Shown here: piece after piece, positions 30,104 to 39,751 of the stretch
Layout of the letters: the number at the start of each line of letters is the position of its first letter
Position numbering within the stretch: position 1 is the stretch's first letter
The notes under the pieces: generated by a model
Databases searched by the model: none
Told to the model about the DNA's origin: nothing
What the model saw: the letters and a program-made list of their open reading frames with translations, nothing else
Translations under genes and position numbers: made by a program
Origin: Oligoflexales bacterium
GTDB lineage: Bacteria; Bdellovibrionota_B; Oligoflexia; Oligoflexales; JALZUQ01
Direction: 5' to 3'
DNA: 64,000 nt
Assembly (NCBI GenBank): GCA_023301565.1
Contig: JALZUO010000009.1
Coordinates: 1 to 64,000, forward strand

Positions 30104-31117
30104 ATGATTCAAATAGAGCCAAGCAGTAAAAGGTCACTTTTGTCCTGGTTCCAAAAAAACCGCGCACCGCACCCGTGGCGAAAACTTTGGGCTAAAAGCA
30201 AAGACCCTTATGTCGTTTGGGTTTCGGAAATCATGCTGCAGCAAACACGCATCGAAGCTGTGACGCCAAAGTACATCCACTTTCTAAAAAAATTCCCGAC
30301 CATTGCAGCACTTGCAAAATCCAAAGAGTCTGACTTAAGAGAAGCTGTATCTGGGCTTGGTTATTATAGGCGTTTTAAGTGGATGACAGAAGCTGCAAAG
30401 TCTCTTCACGAGATGGATAAAGAGTTTCCGCGGACCTTTGAAGATCTTTTAAATGTGAAAGGCATCGGCAACTATACAGCCTCGGCCATTTCAAGCATCT
30501 GCTTTAACGAGCAAAGAGCGGTTTGCGATGGCAATATAGAGCGTATCTATTGCCGTATACACAATATCCAAAAACCCTCGAACGACAGCTCTGTCAAAAG
30601 CGAAGCTGCGCAATGGGCTACCGCCCAACTTCCCTCAACAAAGCCTGGCGCTTGGAACGAGGCCATGATGGAGCTCGGGCAAAAAATATGCACGCCTACC
30701 TCACCTGACTGCCAAAATTGTCCTATCGCCATTCCATGCTCAGCGAGAAAGACCAATACTCAACACCTTGCGCCTGCAAAAAAGGTAAAACCCACGAAAA
30801 AACATATCGCACTCAAAGCACATGTCCTCATATCCCAAGTAGGCAAGCAGATGAAAATAGGTTTGATCAAGCGGTCGGAGAAACACCGATTCTTACGCGA
30901 CATGGTTGGCTTTGACTTTGAGATTACTGATGCAGACCCAGCTACGGCTAAGTTTAAACACACTATTACAAACCATTTGATTTTAGGGTCTGTGGTCATC
31001 AAAAAAATCAAGAACCCACGTAAAGGTTTTACGTGGGTTGATTCTAGGCTGTTAAAAAAAGCGCTGCACAGCTCTCTCGATAAAAAGATCTGGACTGCAG
31101 CACTTCAGGTTCTTTAA
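30104..31117 (+). CDS. mutY: A/G-specific adenine glycosylase
   Basis: NRAPHPWRKLWAKSKDPYVVWVSEIMLQQTRIEAVTPKYIHFLKKFPTI, VKGIGNYTASAISSICFNEQRAVCDGNIERIYCR, C-x6-C-x2-C-x5-C cluster (CTPTSPDCQNCPIAIPC). Confidence 0.96.
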   Translation: MIQIEPSSKRSLLSWFQKNRAPHPWRKLWAKSKDPYVVWVSEIMLQQTRIEAVTPKYIHFLKKFPTIAALAKSKESDLREAVSGLGYYRRFKWMTEAAKSLHEMDKEFPRTFEDLLNVKGIGNYTASAISSICFNEQRAVCDGNIERIYCRIHNIQKPSNDSSVKSEAAQWATAQLPSTKPGAWNEAMMELGQKICTPTSPDCQNCPIAIPCSARKTNTQHLAPAKKVKPTKKHIALKAHVLISQVGKQMKIGLIKRSEKHRFLRDMVGFDFEITDADPATAKFKHTITNHLILGSVVIKKIKNPRKGFTWVDSRLLKKALHSSLDKKIWTAALQVL

Positions 31118-31126
31118 TTCTTTATC

Positions 31127-31546
31127 TTAGTATCCGCAAGATGAGCCTGCACCGCAAGAGTGTCCGCCACCGCCGAACAGTCCACCACCGTTAAACAATC
31201 CGCCGCCAAACAAACTGCCTAGACCGCTAGCCAGACCTGAAGGATCAAACGGCTGAGGCGCAATAGGGATAATATTTGTAGGGCCAAACGGTTGAGCTAA
31301 GCCTTGGTTCGAGAACGGGTCCACATAAGGGACTGGCTGATTGATCGAAGGCGTCAAGGTTGACGCTGGGTTGTAAACAGAAAGATTGTTGGTTGGCAAC
31401 ACACTAGGGTTTGTTGTCGTGGGAGATGAGATTACGTTGGTCCCAGTAAAAGTTGTGTTAGCATCTGCTGCTTGCTCGGAAGAGCCGCAAGCTACAGCTA
31501 GCATTGCAAAGCTTAAAATCATAAAAATTGTAACTGGCTTCTTCAT
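31127..31546 (-). CDS. Putative lipoprotein with Gly-rich C-terminus
   Basis: MKKPVTIFMILSFAMLAVACGSS lipobox; FGGGLFNGGGLFGGGGHSCGAGSSCGY. Confidence 0.7.
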   Translation of the reverse strand: MKKPVTIFMILSFAMLAVACGSSEQAADANTTFTGTNVISSPTTTNPSVLPTNNLSVYNPASTLTPSINQPVPYVDPFSNQGLAQPFGPTNIIPIAPQPFDPSGLASGLGSLFGGGLFNGGGLFGGGGHSCGAGSSCGY

Positions 31547-31747
31547 TGTAGCCTCTCCTTCATTGGACATAGTTTTTGACCTGGGTACTTATCGGCATTC
31601 TCACACCAAAAATGAAGAAATTGCCTACCAAGCTTAAACCATGCTTGAATTCAATGAGTTAGAGCTCTCTAAAAATAGAATTAAATTATAAAAGAGGTTT
31701 GAAGCTAAAAATTTTACCGCAAGACTGTCAACAAATAAGACAGAAAC

Positions 31748-32437
31748 CTAGCCCCGTAAAAGTTCTTCCCACTTTAGGTTTGTCACCTTAGCAAGGCCGC
31801 CAATCAGTAGAAACAAAGCAACCATCATGACCACCATACACGGTATAGCAATCACAACGTAGCTAAGCCCGGTGAAAGATCCGATTTCATCGACGTAGGC
31901 TGGTGTTTGTGGAGGGCTTACGACCATTCGGTTGGCAAGCCAAAAATTCATTGCAGAACTTAGCAAAAACGACCCGGCAAGCATATAGGTCGCATTGGTT
32001 AACAAACCAGTTACGCCTTGTTTTTTTTCTTCTGTATCCAAAGACTCTTCTATTTTGTTGATATCTAGCAACTGGTCATTATACAAAAAAGTCTTAATTA
32101 GCGGCTTTGAAGTCCACTGCGAAAAGAACACAACAGAACCGATCAAGAAGGGGATTGCAGCCTCTTTTACCGCAAACCAAAATCCAGAAAGGTGCAGTAG
32201 GCCAAAAACCCCTGTAAGCCCTACCCCGACGATTCCTATAATAGAAATCCAGTTCACCTTCTTTTTCGAAAACAGATCAAAAAGCCCGTAGGCCACAGGA
32301 AAAGCAATACCTATAAGTAGAGCGTTGGTTGGCCCTAACGCCTCAGGCTTTGAAAACTTTGTCATAACAACGACAGGAATGATCACGTTAAACAAGAGGC
32401 TAAATAATGGATTCTCTCTCTTGGCAGTCACACTCAT
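31748..32437 (-). CDS. VC0807-like integral membrane protein
   Basis: LFNVIIPVVVMTKFS...LIGIAFPVAYGLFDLFSKKKVNWISIIGIVGVGLTGVFGLLHLSGFWFAVKEAAIPFLIG; several TMs. Confidence 0.65.
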   Translation of the reverse strand: MSVTAKRENPLFSLLFNVIIPVVVMTKFSKPEALGPTNALLIGIAFPVAYGLFDLFSKKKVNWISIIGIVGVGLTGVFGLLHLSGFWFAVKEAAIPFLIGSVVFFSQWTSKPLIKTFLYNDQLLDINKIEESLDTEEKKQGVTGLLTNATYMLAGSFLLSSAMNFWLANRMVVSPPQTPAYVDEIGSFTGLSYVVIAIPCMVVMMVALFLLIGGLAKVTNLKWEELLRG

Positions 32438-32512
32438 ACAATTATTACTTCCTAAAAACAGTCAAAACAAAGACCTTGAATGAAAGAGTCAGCACGTTAT
32501 GCTCACCGGCCT

Positions 32513-33151
32513 CTATTCAGCCGTTACAATATCTCCTCCGACTCGAATCGCAAGCCCGCTTATTTTTCCACTTAAGTCAAAACTGCGAATCTTTAAGGCA
32601 GGAAGGCCTTCAACCCTTGAAGCGACAAATGAAAGAGATTGAACCTCTGCATCGTCACCACCAAGGTCGAAATCAGCATTGATGTCGTACACTTTAAATA
32701 AGACACAATCCTCGAGGCCCTGGCACAAGTGTTTTTTACCGGATGAATCTTCTACTAGCTTTGCTTTAAAAGCTTCTGACTCAAAAATTTCGCCATCTGC
32801 AAGTTGAGTATCTATAAAGTCATCTTGAAAATACTCGGCAGGAACATCCATACGCATGGTTCCTGTGGAAGGGATAATCGAAAAACTACTTTCAAAATCA
32901 AACTGAAACGTGGCTATATAACCTGTGCCGTCTCCATTTTCTTCTACCACTACCTCGGCCGTTCCAGAGTCAATAAACCAGCTTGTCCTTTTGCGTAGAC
33001 CCGACAGCTCGTAAGTTGCTTTCTCTGAGACCGCTGCAAGGTTTTCGGTTGGTTCAAACATGCTTTTGGAAAGAGCGAGACTTTCAAGAACCCCGAAAGT
33101 TCCAAACATTCCAAAAACAAGTAGAGTCCAAACAGAGATTACATTTTTCAT
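32513..33151 (-). CDS. Hypothetical secreted protein
   Basis: N-terminal hydrophobic signal; beta-rich composition. Confidence 0.65.
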   Translation of the reverse strand: MKNVISVWTLLVFGMFGTFGVLESLALSKSMFEPTENLAAVSEKATYELSGLRKRTSWFIDSGTAEVVVEENGDGTGYIATFQFDFESSFSIIPSTGTMRMDVPAEYFQDDFIDTQLADGEIFESEAFKAKLVEDSSGKKHLCQGLEDCVLFKVYDINADFDLGGDDAEVQSLSFVASRVEGLPALKIRSFDLSGKISGLAIRVGGDIVTAE

Positions 33152-33558
33152 ACGATTTTTACCTTCCTTGAGTTAACCGTTGGTTGCACTGTGATTTGCA
33201 GCGATGAATATAACACGTTTACTCCGCGCAAAAGTTAATCACCCAGAACGCTTGCGTACCAAGCGACCCAGGGCAGGGGTTGTTGTGCTTGAATTAAACA
33301 ACTGAAATAACGAGCATTTTTAGAAAGAACTCTTTTCTTTACCTTGTGAAGGCACTGAACCTTTTGATATACAGAGGCAATCATTGCTTTGCATGAGGTG
33401 CTCGAAAAGGGTGCGAATACATTGGACACCAACGCCGTCCCAAAAAAAAGAGACGGGCAGGTCCGAGCCATTTTGCAACCGAACTAAAAGCGTTCAGTAG
33501 ACTATAAAGCAGGGAGTGCCATAAGAGTGCACCTGCCTTTAAAGGAAAAGGAAGAATC

Positions 33559-34740
33559 GTGGTTGAGTGGTTGGATGCCCAAGGCGATTATAAATATATT
33601 ATTTTGGTTTCTGCGATTTTGCTTATTCCAAAGCTCATCGCTGTGTTTAGAGTTCCATTGGGAATTTCGGCCTTTGCCCTTGGCTTTATCACCACAAACT
33701 ATATTGGTTACGATAGCTCGGACGAGCTACTCACCGTAATGTCGCAAATTGGTATTACCTCGCTTTTTTTGCTGGCCGGCCTTGAAATAAACATCAAAGA
33801 GCTCATAGAGGAAAAAAAGACTTTAGGGTTTTTTCTGATCCAGTCACTTGGACTGATCTTTCTCCTCGGCTACCTATTTATTTCTATTTTCGGGCTAAGC
33901 TTTCAATCGGGTGTCATTCTAGCGCTCGGCATTATGACTCCTTCTGCAGGATTTATCCTGCACTCGCTGTCTAACTTAAACCTAAAATCTGAAGAAGAAC
34001 GCTGGGTACGTATCAAAGCACTATCTTTTGAGATCAGTGCAATTATAGTGATGTTTTTGACGCTGCAAAGCGGATCATGGGGAAACCTAGGGTTTTCAGT
34101 ATTGATGCTACTTAGTTGTATCGTCCTTTTACCGCTAATCTTTCTATTCTTCTTCAAGTTTATTGCACCACTTGCCCCCAAAACTGAGATGAGTTTTTTG
34201 GTCATTGCTGCCTTGATTGCCGGAATATTTACAAAAGAAATTGGTGCTTACTACTTAGTTGGGGCTTTTATTGCGGGGATCGTCGCCAATGAGTTTAAAT
34301 ACCTGATCAATGCCAAGACAGTCGAACGCCTAGAGCCTAGCCTCGAAGTATTTGTGAGTTTTTTTGTACCTTTCTATTTTTTCTCGGCTGGAATGAAGCT
34401 CGACCAAAGCTACTTTAGCTTGCAGGCAATTGCGCTCGGCTTGCTGTTGCTGGCTATATTTATCCCAATACGCATCGGCTCTGTGTATGCGAGCGTAGCC
34501 ATGAACCTGAGAAACTTCTGGCACGATCGCAGCCGCCTGGCTCTGCCACTGATGCCTACCCTGGTTTTTGGACTGGTCATGGCTGGAGTTCTAAAGGAAG
34601 AGTTTTCTGCAGACAAAACCTTAGTTGGAGGTTTAATCGTTTATACGATTTTTGCCACCTTGGTCCCAACTTTATTTTTGCGTTCAAAAAGCAAGATAGA
34701 CGTTGACACGCCCTCACCTCTAACGGGAGTGGAACTTTGA
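33559..34740 (+). CDS. Cation:proton antiporter (CPA2/Kef-type Na+/H+ exchanger)
   Basis: Multi-TM; LLAGLEINIKELIE, LALGIMTPSAGFILHSL, YYLVGAFIAGIVANEF, FFFSAGMKLD. Confidence 0.87.
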   Translation: MVEWLDAQGDYKYIILVSAILLIPKLIAVFRVPLGISAFALGFITTNYIGYDSSDELLTVMSQIGITSLFLLAGLEINIKELIEEKKTLGFFLIQSLGLIFLLGYLFISIFGLSFQSGVILALGIMTPSAGFILHSLSNLNLKSEEERWVRIKALSFEISAIIVMFLTLQSGSWGNLGFSVLMLLSCIVLLPLIFLFFFKFIAPLAPKTEMSFLVIAALIAGIFTKEIGAYYLVGAFIAGIVANEFKYLINAKTVERLEPSLEVFVSFFVPFYFFSAGMKLDQSYFSLQAIALGLLLLAIFIPIRIGSVYASVAMNLRNFWHDRSRLALPLMPTLVFGLVMAGVLKEEFSADKTLVGGLIVYTIFATLVPTLFLRSKSKIDVDTPSPLTGVEL

Positions 34741-35390
34741 TTTTTTTTAAAACGATCTTACTAGTACTTCTTCTTTCCCAAGTAGGCCTAGCAAATGACC
34801 TAAACAACCCTTGCCGCAAATTGACCAGGCAAGATAACCACGCCATAGACGAAATTCTACGTATTTTGGATCAACAGAAACTACAGAGAGCAAAAGCCAA
34901 AAAGAAAAAACGCAAAGAGTTCGCGCAGAAGAAGCTAAACAAAAGAAAAACTGGGTCCAGTAAAAAAGCGTGGAAAGAGAAAGCCGAAGAGATACAGCTG
35001 GACTGGTCCGTCCGTGAGTTTGCGGAGCTCTACCACGGCAACTTAGTTTTTAGTCTAAAGACGATTGTAATGGATCGAAAAAACTATGTAGAAGTGGATG
35101 GAGAAAAAATTGTAACACTAGACGCTCCATCCAAAGCATTTATACCGATCCGAATTGTCGTTCAAAATGCCTATACAAAAAAACCAAACCCTCAAGGGAA
35201 AAAAGTCATAGCTCTAGAACCTACTAAAATTGGGCCGGGCACGATCGAAGCTGCCAAAGTCAAAGATCTTGTCATTCGAGTTGTCGGCGAATCGGGAGGT
35301 TTTATTGAGCTTGAGATAGTTTTAGATGGCTCCCCTATCTGGGAAGGCAGTTTTGACAAAAGTGAAGGCAGCCTGTCTACGTTTCAATAG
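34737..35390 (+). CDS. Hypothetical secreted protein
   Basis: TTG start overlapping antiporter stop by 4 bp; signal peptide; Lys-rich segment. Confidence 0.6.
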   Translation: MIFFKTILLVLLLSQVGLANDLNNPCRKLTRQDNHAIDEILRILDQQKLQRAKAKKKKRKEFAQKKLNKRKTGSSKKAWKEKAEEIQLDWSVREFAELYHGNLVFSLKTIVMDRKNYVEVDGEKIVTLDAPSKAFIPIRIVVQNAYTKKPNPQGKKVIALEPTKIGPGTIEAAKVKDLVIRVVGESGGFIELEIVLDGSPIWEGSFDKSEGSLSTFQ

Positions 35391-35720
35391 AGAACAGTAC
35401 CTAGTTTAAAAAGCTATAGCTCCGAGCACAGCAGTTCCCAAACCTTATCGTACCTCCAAGCAGGTGGCGTAGGGCTTTTTTACCTTTGGTCTGGGCGTAG
35501 TGTCAGCCGTCCGGTAGATTTTAGTAGCCTAGCTTTTGCAGAGTATGCATTTAGCTTTGCACGCATAGCCCTTACTATCAATTGATAGTGCGCTGAGTTT
35601 TCTTGGGTTCTGTAGACGGTAAAAGCCCACATAAAAAATAGAACGTAACAAAGAATTTGACCACAATTTTGACCATGAGCGAACCTCTTCCATAAAACTG
35701 CGCGTAAAAAACAAGAAGAG

Positions 35721-35797
35721 TGGCACACCCTGAGAGATTCGAACTCCCGACACCTTGGTTCGAAGCCAAGTGCTCTATCCAGCTGAGCTAAGGGTGC
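35721..35797 (-). tRNA. tRNA-Arg (anticodon TCG)
   Basis: Minus: GCACCCT TA GCTC AGCTGGATA GAGC A CTTGG CTTCGAA CCAAG GTGTC GGGAG TTCGAAT CTCTC AGGGTGT G CCA; full cloverleaf, encoded CCA. Confidence 0.97.
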
Positions 35798-35992
35798 AGC
35801 CTACCCTTCAAGAGGTAACATAAATGTTCGCTATCGAAAGCTGATTCCTCCATATTGGCCACTTAAGTAGTCAGGTAATTTCAGGGCAAAAAGGACTGCA
35901 CCCTCAAAGCCAACGTAACCAAGGCTTTGCTACCAGGTGAATGATCGCTATGCATCTGTTAAAATAAGGTAATTTCTACCAAAGGAGAAATC

Positions 35993-36598
35993 ATGGACTT
36001 GATTCGAGCAGTACTTTGGGTAAGTGGTTTGCTTGTGTGTGCAGGATGCGCGTCTACCCGGTCAACCGAACCTGCCCCTCCATCTAACCCTAACTTTGTG
36101 TTCCAGGAACGCTGTGATTTTAGAGCGAAGACAAGAACGAAGGTAGGAGCAAAAAAAACTGCATGCGCAGGTAAGACAGTTGGAGCCTCTTGCGGCCAGC
36201 AAGCAACCTGCCTTGCTACAGAAGAGCTTGGGAGAATCACAAAAAACCAGCCAAACAGGACCAAATATTTTAGCTGCAGCTGCGACCACGGAGCCCCGCC
36301 ACCATTTTCACAATCAAGCTGCCAGATAACCGGCCAATGCAGCGAGTATGGCGACGTCTACTCCATAGAATACGATGCCGACTCATGCCCGATGGACTAC
36401 GAGTGCCCAGTACCAAGCAAAAGAGATCCGGTTTGGGACAACCTAGCTTGTAAACCCACTGAAAATGGCTCAATGGTTGAGTTTCGAAGGCCATGTATCC
36501 GCGGCAAGCTGAGCAAAAACAAGTCCAAACCAAAAAGGGCCCTGCAAGGCCTAAGAGGGCCTCAAAGACGCTCGGACCAAGTTCCTATTCTCTGGTAG
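35993..36598 (+). CDS. Cys-rich putative lipoprotein
   Basis: LLVCAGCASTRS lipobox; many Cys residues; RBS aaaggag. Confidence 0.7.
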   Translation: MDLIRAVLWVSGLLVCAGCASTRSTEPAPPSNPNFVFQERCDFRAKTRTKVGAKKTACAGKTVGASCGQQATCLATEELGRITKNQPNRTKYFSCSCDHGAPPPFSQSSCQITGQCSEYGDVYSIEYDADSCPMDYECPVPSKRDPVWDNLACKPTENGSMVEFRRPCIRGKLSKNKSKPKRALQGLRGPQRRSDQVPILW

Positions 36599-36619
36599 CT
36601 TGAGCATTCTTTTTTAGAA

Positions 36620-37831
36620 CTAATGGTGCTGAGAATCTAGCTTTTGACGTTTTAAAAACTCTAAACTCTGCAAAGATTTTTGCGTTCCGACGCCCCTGTT
36701 AAAAGCAGGGGTGTCTTTTTTTAGGTCTAAATAGCCTTGTTTTACTAGCCATTCTATTTCTGCATACTTTTCCTGCCCCAAAAGGAGCTCAAACAAAAAC
36801 AAAACAGCATGCCGGCTAAACCCGCCACTCATTCGATCGCCAGCTTTAAAAAATAGTTCAAAATCTTTTTTCTTAGCTAAATAAGGTAGAAATGCCGAGT
36901 CGCCAGGATAGCCGCCAAGGTGTTTGGCCAAAAATAAAAACTTTTCAAGCGAAACCCAGTCAGGGTCTTTCTCTAGCAAACTTTGAAAAACCACTCTTTT
37001 TCGGACCTCTAGGTAGCTTTGCCCAAGCAATGCAAACTCAGGATCTACCTTTGCTAGCTGCTTTTCTATTTGAGAAACCCAAAGCAGGTTCAGGTCAACG
37101 TCTAAATAAAAATCGCCGCTTTTGTCTTTATTCAAAAGCATCTCGAAAATACCCGTGTGCTTGGTGTTTTCAAGCGCCAAAAGCTCCTGAGCGTCTTCGA
37201 TAGAAAGGCTGTAGTATATGTTTTTTATCTCAAACTTAGCTGGGGCTAGGGACCTAATTCGCTCGAGCAAAGTCTGCACCCTCTCTTGCTTCGCCCAGAG
37301 ATTTACAAGACCTGGCAACTCAAAGGCTAACTGAAAAACCTCAGTGCTATCTTGACGGCTATCAATTTCTCCGATAATCATCTCAAAAATATCATCTCGG
37401 TTATCACTAGAGGCAACAAAAAGAGAAACCTGAAGCTCTTCGGCTAGGTTTTGCGGTAAGCGCGCACGCCTGCTCTTCAAAAAGTTATACGACTTTACAT
37501 GGTTGCGATAAATTGCAGTTTCTATAAGACGATCAAGATGCCGTAAAAAAACCTCTGGATGTAAGCCTTGTACAACACTAAGCACACCTTCATCTGAAAA
37601 TGGGCCTACTCGATAAAGATCCATGGCTCTATCTTGATCCCTAACCTTTTTAGCCTCATCTAAAGCGATACCAGCAACCCATGAGCCAATACCAAGGACT
37701 CCCGTCGCAACCATCACCTGCGCTATAGAAAACGTATTTCTACACGGGTTGGCTTGCACAGAGGTACTAGCCGTCAACAAGCTAAGGGCCAATAGAAAAG
37801 ACTTAACCTTTATATCGAAGCGCAAAACCAA
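36620..37831 (-). CDS. Hypothetical secreted helical-repeat-like protein
   Basis: Signal peptide FLLALSLLTASTSVQA; long helical-repeat-like sequence. Confidence 0.65.
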   Translation of the reverse strand: MVLRFDIKVKSFLLALSLLTASTSVQANPCRNTFSIAQVMVATGVLGIGSWVAGIALDEAKKVRDQDRAMDLYRVGPFSDEGVLSVVQGLHPEVFLRHLDRLIETAIYRNHVKSYNFLKSRRARLPQNLAEELQVSLFVASSDNRDDIFEMIIGEIDSRQDSTEVFQLAFELPGLVNLWAKQERVQTLLERIRSLAPAKFEIKNIYYSLSIEDAQELLALENTKHTGIFEMLLNKDKSGDFYLDVDLNLLWVSQIEKQLAKVDPEFALLGQSYLEVRKRVVFQSLLEKDPDWVSLEKFLFLAKHLGGYPGDSAFLPYLAKKKDFELFFKAGDRMSGGFSRHAVLFLFELLLGQEKYAEIEWLVKQGYLDLKKDTPAFNRGVGTQKSLQSLEFLKRQKLDSQHH

Positions 37832-38066
37832 TGAAGCTAGTCCTCAAGTGAATAGTACATTTGAAACCGAATAGCGGAAGGATGGCGTACTCAAGGTCGG
37901 AAATAATACGCCGTGAAAGAACAGTCAAGTGGGTGCTGGTTTGATGTAGGGTCAGTATCAAACAAACAGAGCGCCTAAACCCTGAAAACTGAATATAAGC
38001 AGCAGATTAACGACAGGCTCAAAGTGTGTAGGAGCAGATACCCCCCCCAAAGCCCTACCAAACCTG

Positions 38067-38097
38067 TTGACACGGGGCACAGCTAAGGCATGATACT
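38067..38097 (+). promoter_or_regulatory. Candidate sigma70-like promoter for carbonic anhydrase
   Basis: TTGACA (38067-38072) - 19 nt - GATACT (38092-38097), about 50 bp upstream of ATG 38144. Confidence 0.4.
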
Positions 38098-38143
38098 GAC
38101 TTGGTTTTTAACGAACCGCCATATCCATACATAGAGGACCGCC

Positions 38144-38875
38144 ATGCGTAATATTGCTACTTTTTTGCTTTTAACCACTCTACTCTCTCAGTCTCAGTGC
38201 TCTCATCCGCACAAAATATGGGGTTACGAAAATAATACTGACGAGAATCACTGGGCAAGGCTATCGAGTGCCTACCTAAACTGTTCTACCGGCAAGCGGC
38301 AAAGCCCTATCAACTTGGTGCGAAATGGCTCTTCCTATTCCGACCATCAGTTTAAGCTCGAGTACCACCGGTCAGGCGTGGACATTGTAAACAATGGCCA
38401 TACCGTTGAGTTTGACCTCGAAGAAAAAAACTACCTGGTTATACACAATGTTAAGTACGAACTCGTGCAGTTTCATTGGCACTCTCATAGTGAGCACACG
38501 ATCGACGGAAAGCACTACCCACTAGAGCTACATTTAGTACACAAAAACAACAATAGCCTAGCGGTTCTTGGGGTACTCGTAGATGTCGTTGAAGAAGACA
38601 TAAATCCGCACTTTTTTGACAACATTCCTAAAAGAGGGAAACACGCAAAAACACATATAGATCTTTCCAAGCTAGTCCCGAAGTCAACGTCGCACTACCA
38701 CTACAAAGGCTCACTTACGACCCCACCATGCAGTGAGGGAGTAAAGTGGATCGTGTTTGATGAGCACATAAAAGTTTCTAAAAAACAGCTAAAAAAGTTC
38801 AATTTTTTCTATGACCATAACTATAGGAAGACGCAGCCTATTTATAAACGGCAAGTTTTTTACAACCCACACTAG
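38144..38875 (+). CDS. Alpha-class carbonic anhydrase
   Basis: GKRQSPINLV, QFHWHSHSEHTIDGKHYPLELHLVH (Zn His ligands), GSLTTPPCSEGVKWIVF. Confidence 0.96.
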   Translation: MRNIATFLLLTTLLSQSQCSHPHKIWGYENNTDENHWARLSSAYLNCSTGKRQSPINLVRNGSSYSDHQFKLEYHRSGVDIVNNGHTVEFDLEEKNYLVIHNVKYELVQFHWHSHSEHTIDGKHYPLELHLVHKNNNSLAVLGVLVDVVEEDINPHFFDNIPKRGKHAKTHIDLSKLVPKSTSHYHYKGSLTTPPCSEGVKWIVFDEHIKVSKKQLKKFNFFYDHNYRKTQPIYKRQVFYNPH

Positions 38876-38892
38876 GACTTTAAGTATGTAAA

Positions 38893-38932
38893 AAAACACC
38901 CCTTTGCTCATCTGTAGCACAGGGGTGTTTTT
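38893..38932. terminator. Bidirectional intrinsic terminator
   Basis: AAAACACCCCttTGCTcatctgtAGCAcaGGGGTGTTTT between convergent genes. Confidence 0.85.
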
Positions 38933-38956
38933 AAATGGAATTCAACTTGTAAGAAA

Positions 38957-39172
38957 CTACTCTGTTGCAGCGGCCGGGGCCTCTTCAGCAGCAGCCGGAG
39001 CTTCTTCTTTTTTACTAGGTTTCGATACTTTGATCTTACCTGCGTCGGCGAGAATTTTTGTCTTCTCTGCACCGTTGACGAAACCACCACCGCGCTTGCG
39101 AACAGCAAACCTGCCGTCTTTACGTTCTACGATTTGGAACTCGGGTGATTTTTTTACTGGACCTTTTCCCAT
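38957..39172 (-). CDS. Small basic protein with EEAPAAA tail
   Basis: MGKGPVKKSPEFQIVERKDGRFAVRKRGGGFVNGAEKTKILADAGKIKV...EEAPAAAEEAPAAATE; terminator directly downstream. Confidence 0.7.
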   Translation of the reverse strand: MGKGPVKKSPEFQIVERKDGRFAVRKRGGGFVNGAEKTKILADAGKIKVSKPSKKEEAPAAAEEAPAAATE

Positions 39173-39307
39173 GCTTTCTTGCTCCTAAGCTTCTTTTAGC
39201 GACAATAGGTGTGTATGATGAAGTGTACTCACACAGATCCGGGACAATAACCAACGCTTGCCATAGAAGCAAGATCCAAGTTTAGTTCCAGGGAAGGAAA
39301 ACGACAC

Positions 39308-39727
39308 GTGGCCACTATAAAATTGCATCCATCTATAATCATTGAAGAAAAACAGGTAAGTTGGAAGTTCGCACGAAGCAGCGGCCCAGGTGGTCAGCAC
39401 GTAAACAAAACCGACACCAAGGCAATCCTAGAATGGAACTTTAAAGAGTCTGGCTTGCCGGCCAGTATTCTGCAAAGGTTAGAGGAAAAGCTCCCTTCTT
39501 CTTACCGCAATTCCCACGGAATAACCGTAAGCAGCGAGGCCTACAGGTCTCAGCGCAGAAATATGGACGCCTGCATTCAAAAGTTAAAGAACATCCTAGC
39601 TCTCGCACTCAAACAAGCCAAAAAACGCAGAGCAACCAAACCAACCAGAGCTAGTAAAGAAAAAAGGATTTCAGAGAAAAAAAGAAAGTCCGACCGCAAA
39701 GAGCAACGCAAAGTTCGCTATGACTAG
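39308..39727 (+). CDS. arfB: Alternative ribosome-rescue factor ArfB/YaeJ (class I RF GGQ domain)
   Basis: SWKFARSSGPGGQHVNKTDTKAILEWN; basic C-terminal tail. Confidence 0.93.
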   Translation: MATIKLHPSIIIEEKQVSWKFARSSGPGGQHVNKTDTKAILEWNFKESGLPASILQRLEEKLPSSYRNSHGITVSSEAYRSQRRNMDACIQKLKNILALALKQAKKRRATKPTRASKEKRISEKKRKSDRKEQRKVRYD

Positions 39728-39751
39728 GGAGTAAACTGGCAGAAGCTGCAG

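Noticed and set aside
33235-33471. 78-aa minus-strand ORF in the intergenic spacer before the antiporter
   Set aside because: No RBS, no signal or domain; cannot be supported over chance.
35480-35769. Three small minus-strand ORFs beside and overlapping tRNA-Arg
   Set aside because: Overlapping alternative frames, partly within the tRNA gene; typical noise.
38449-38457. TTATACACA DnaA-box-like match
   Set aside because: Lies in carbonic anhydrase coding sequence; a few such matches are expected by chance in 64 kb.
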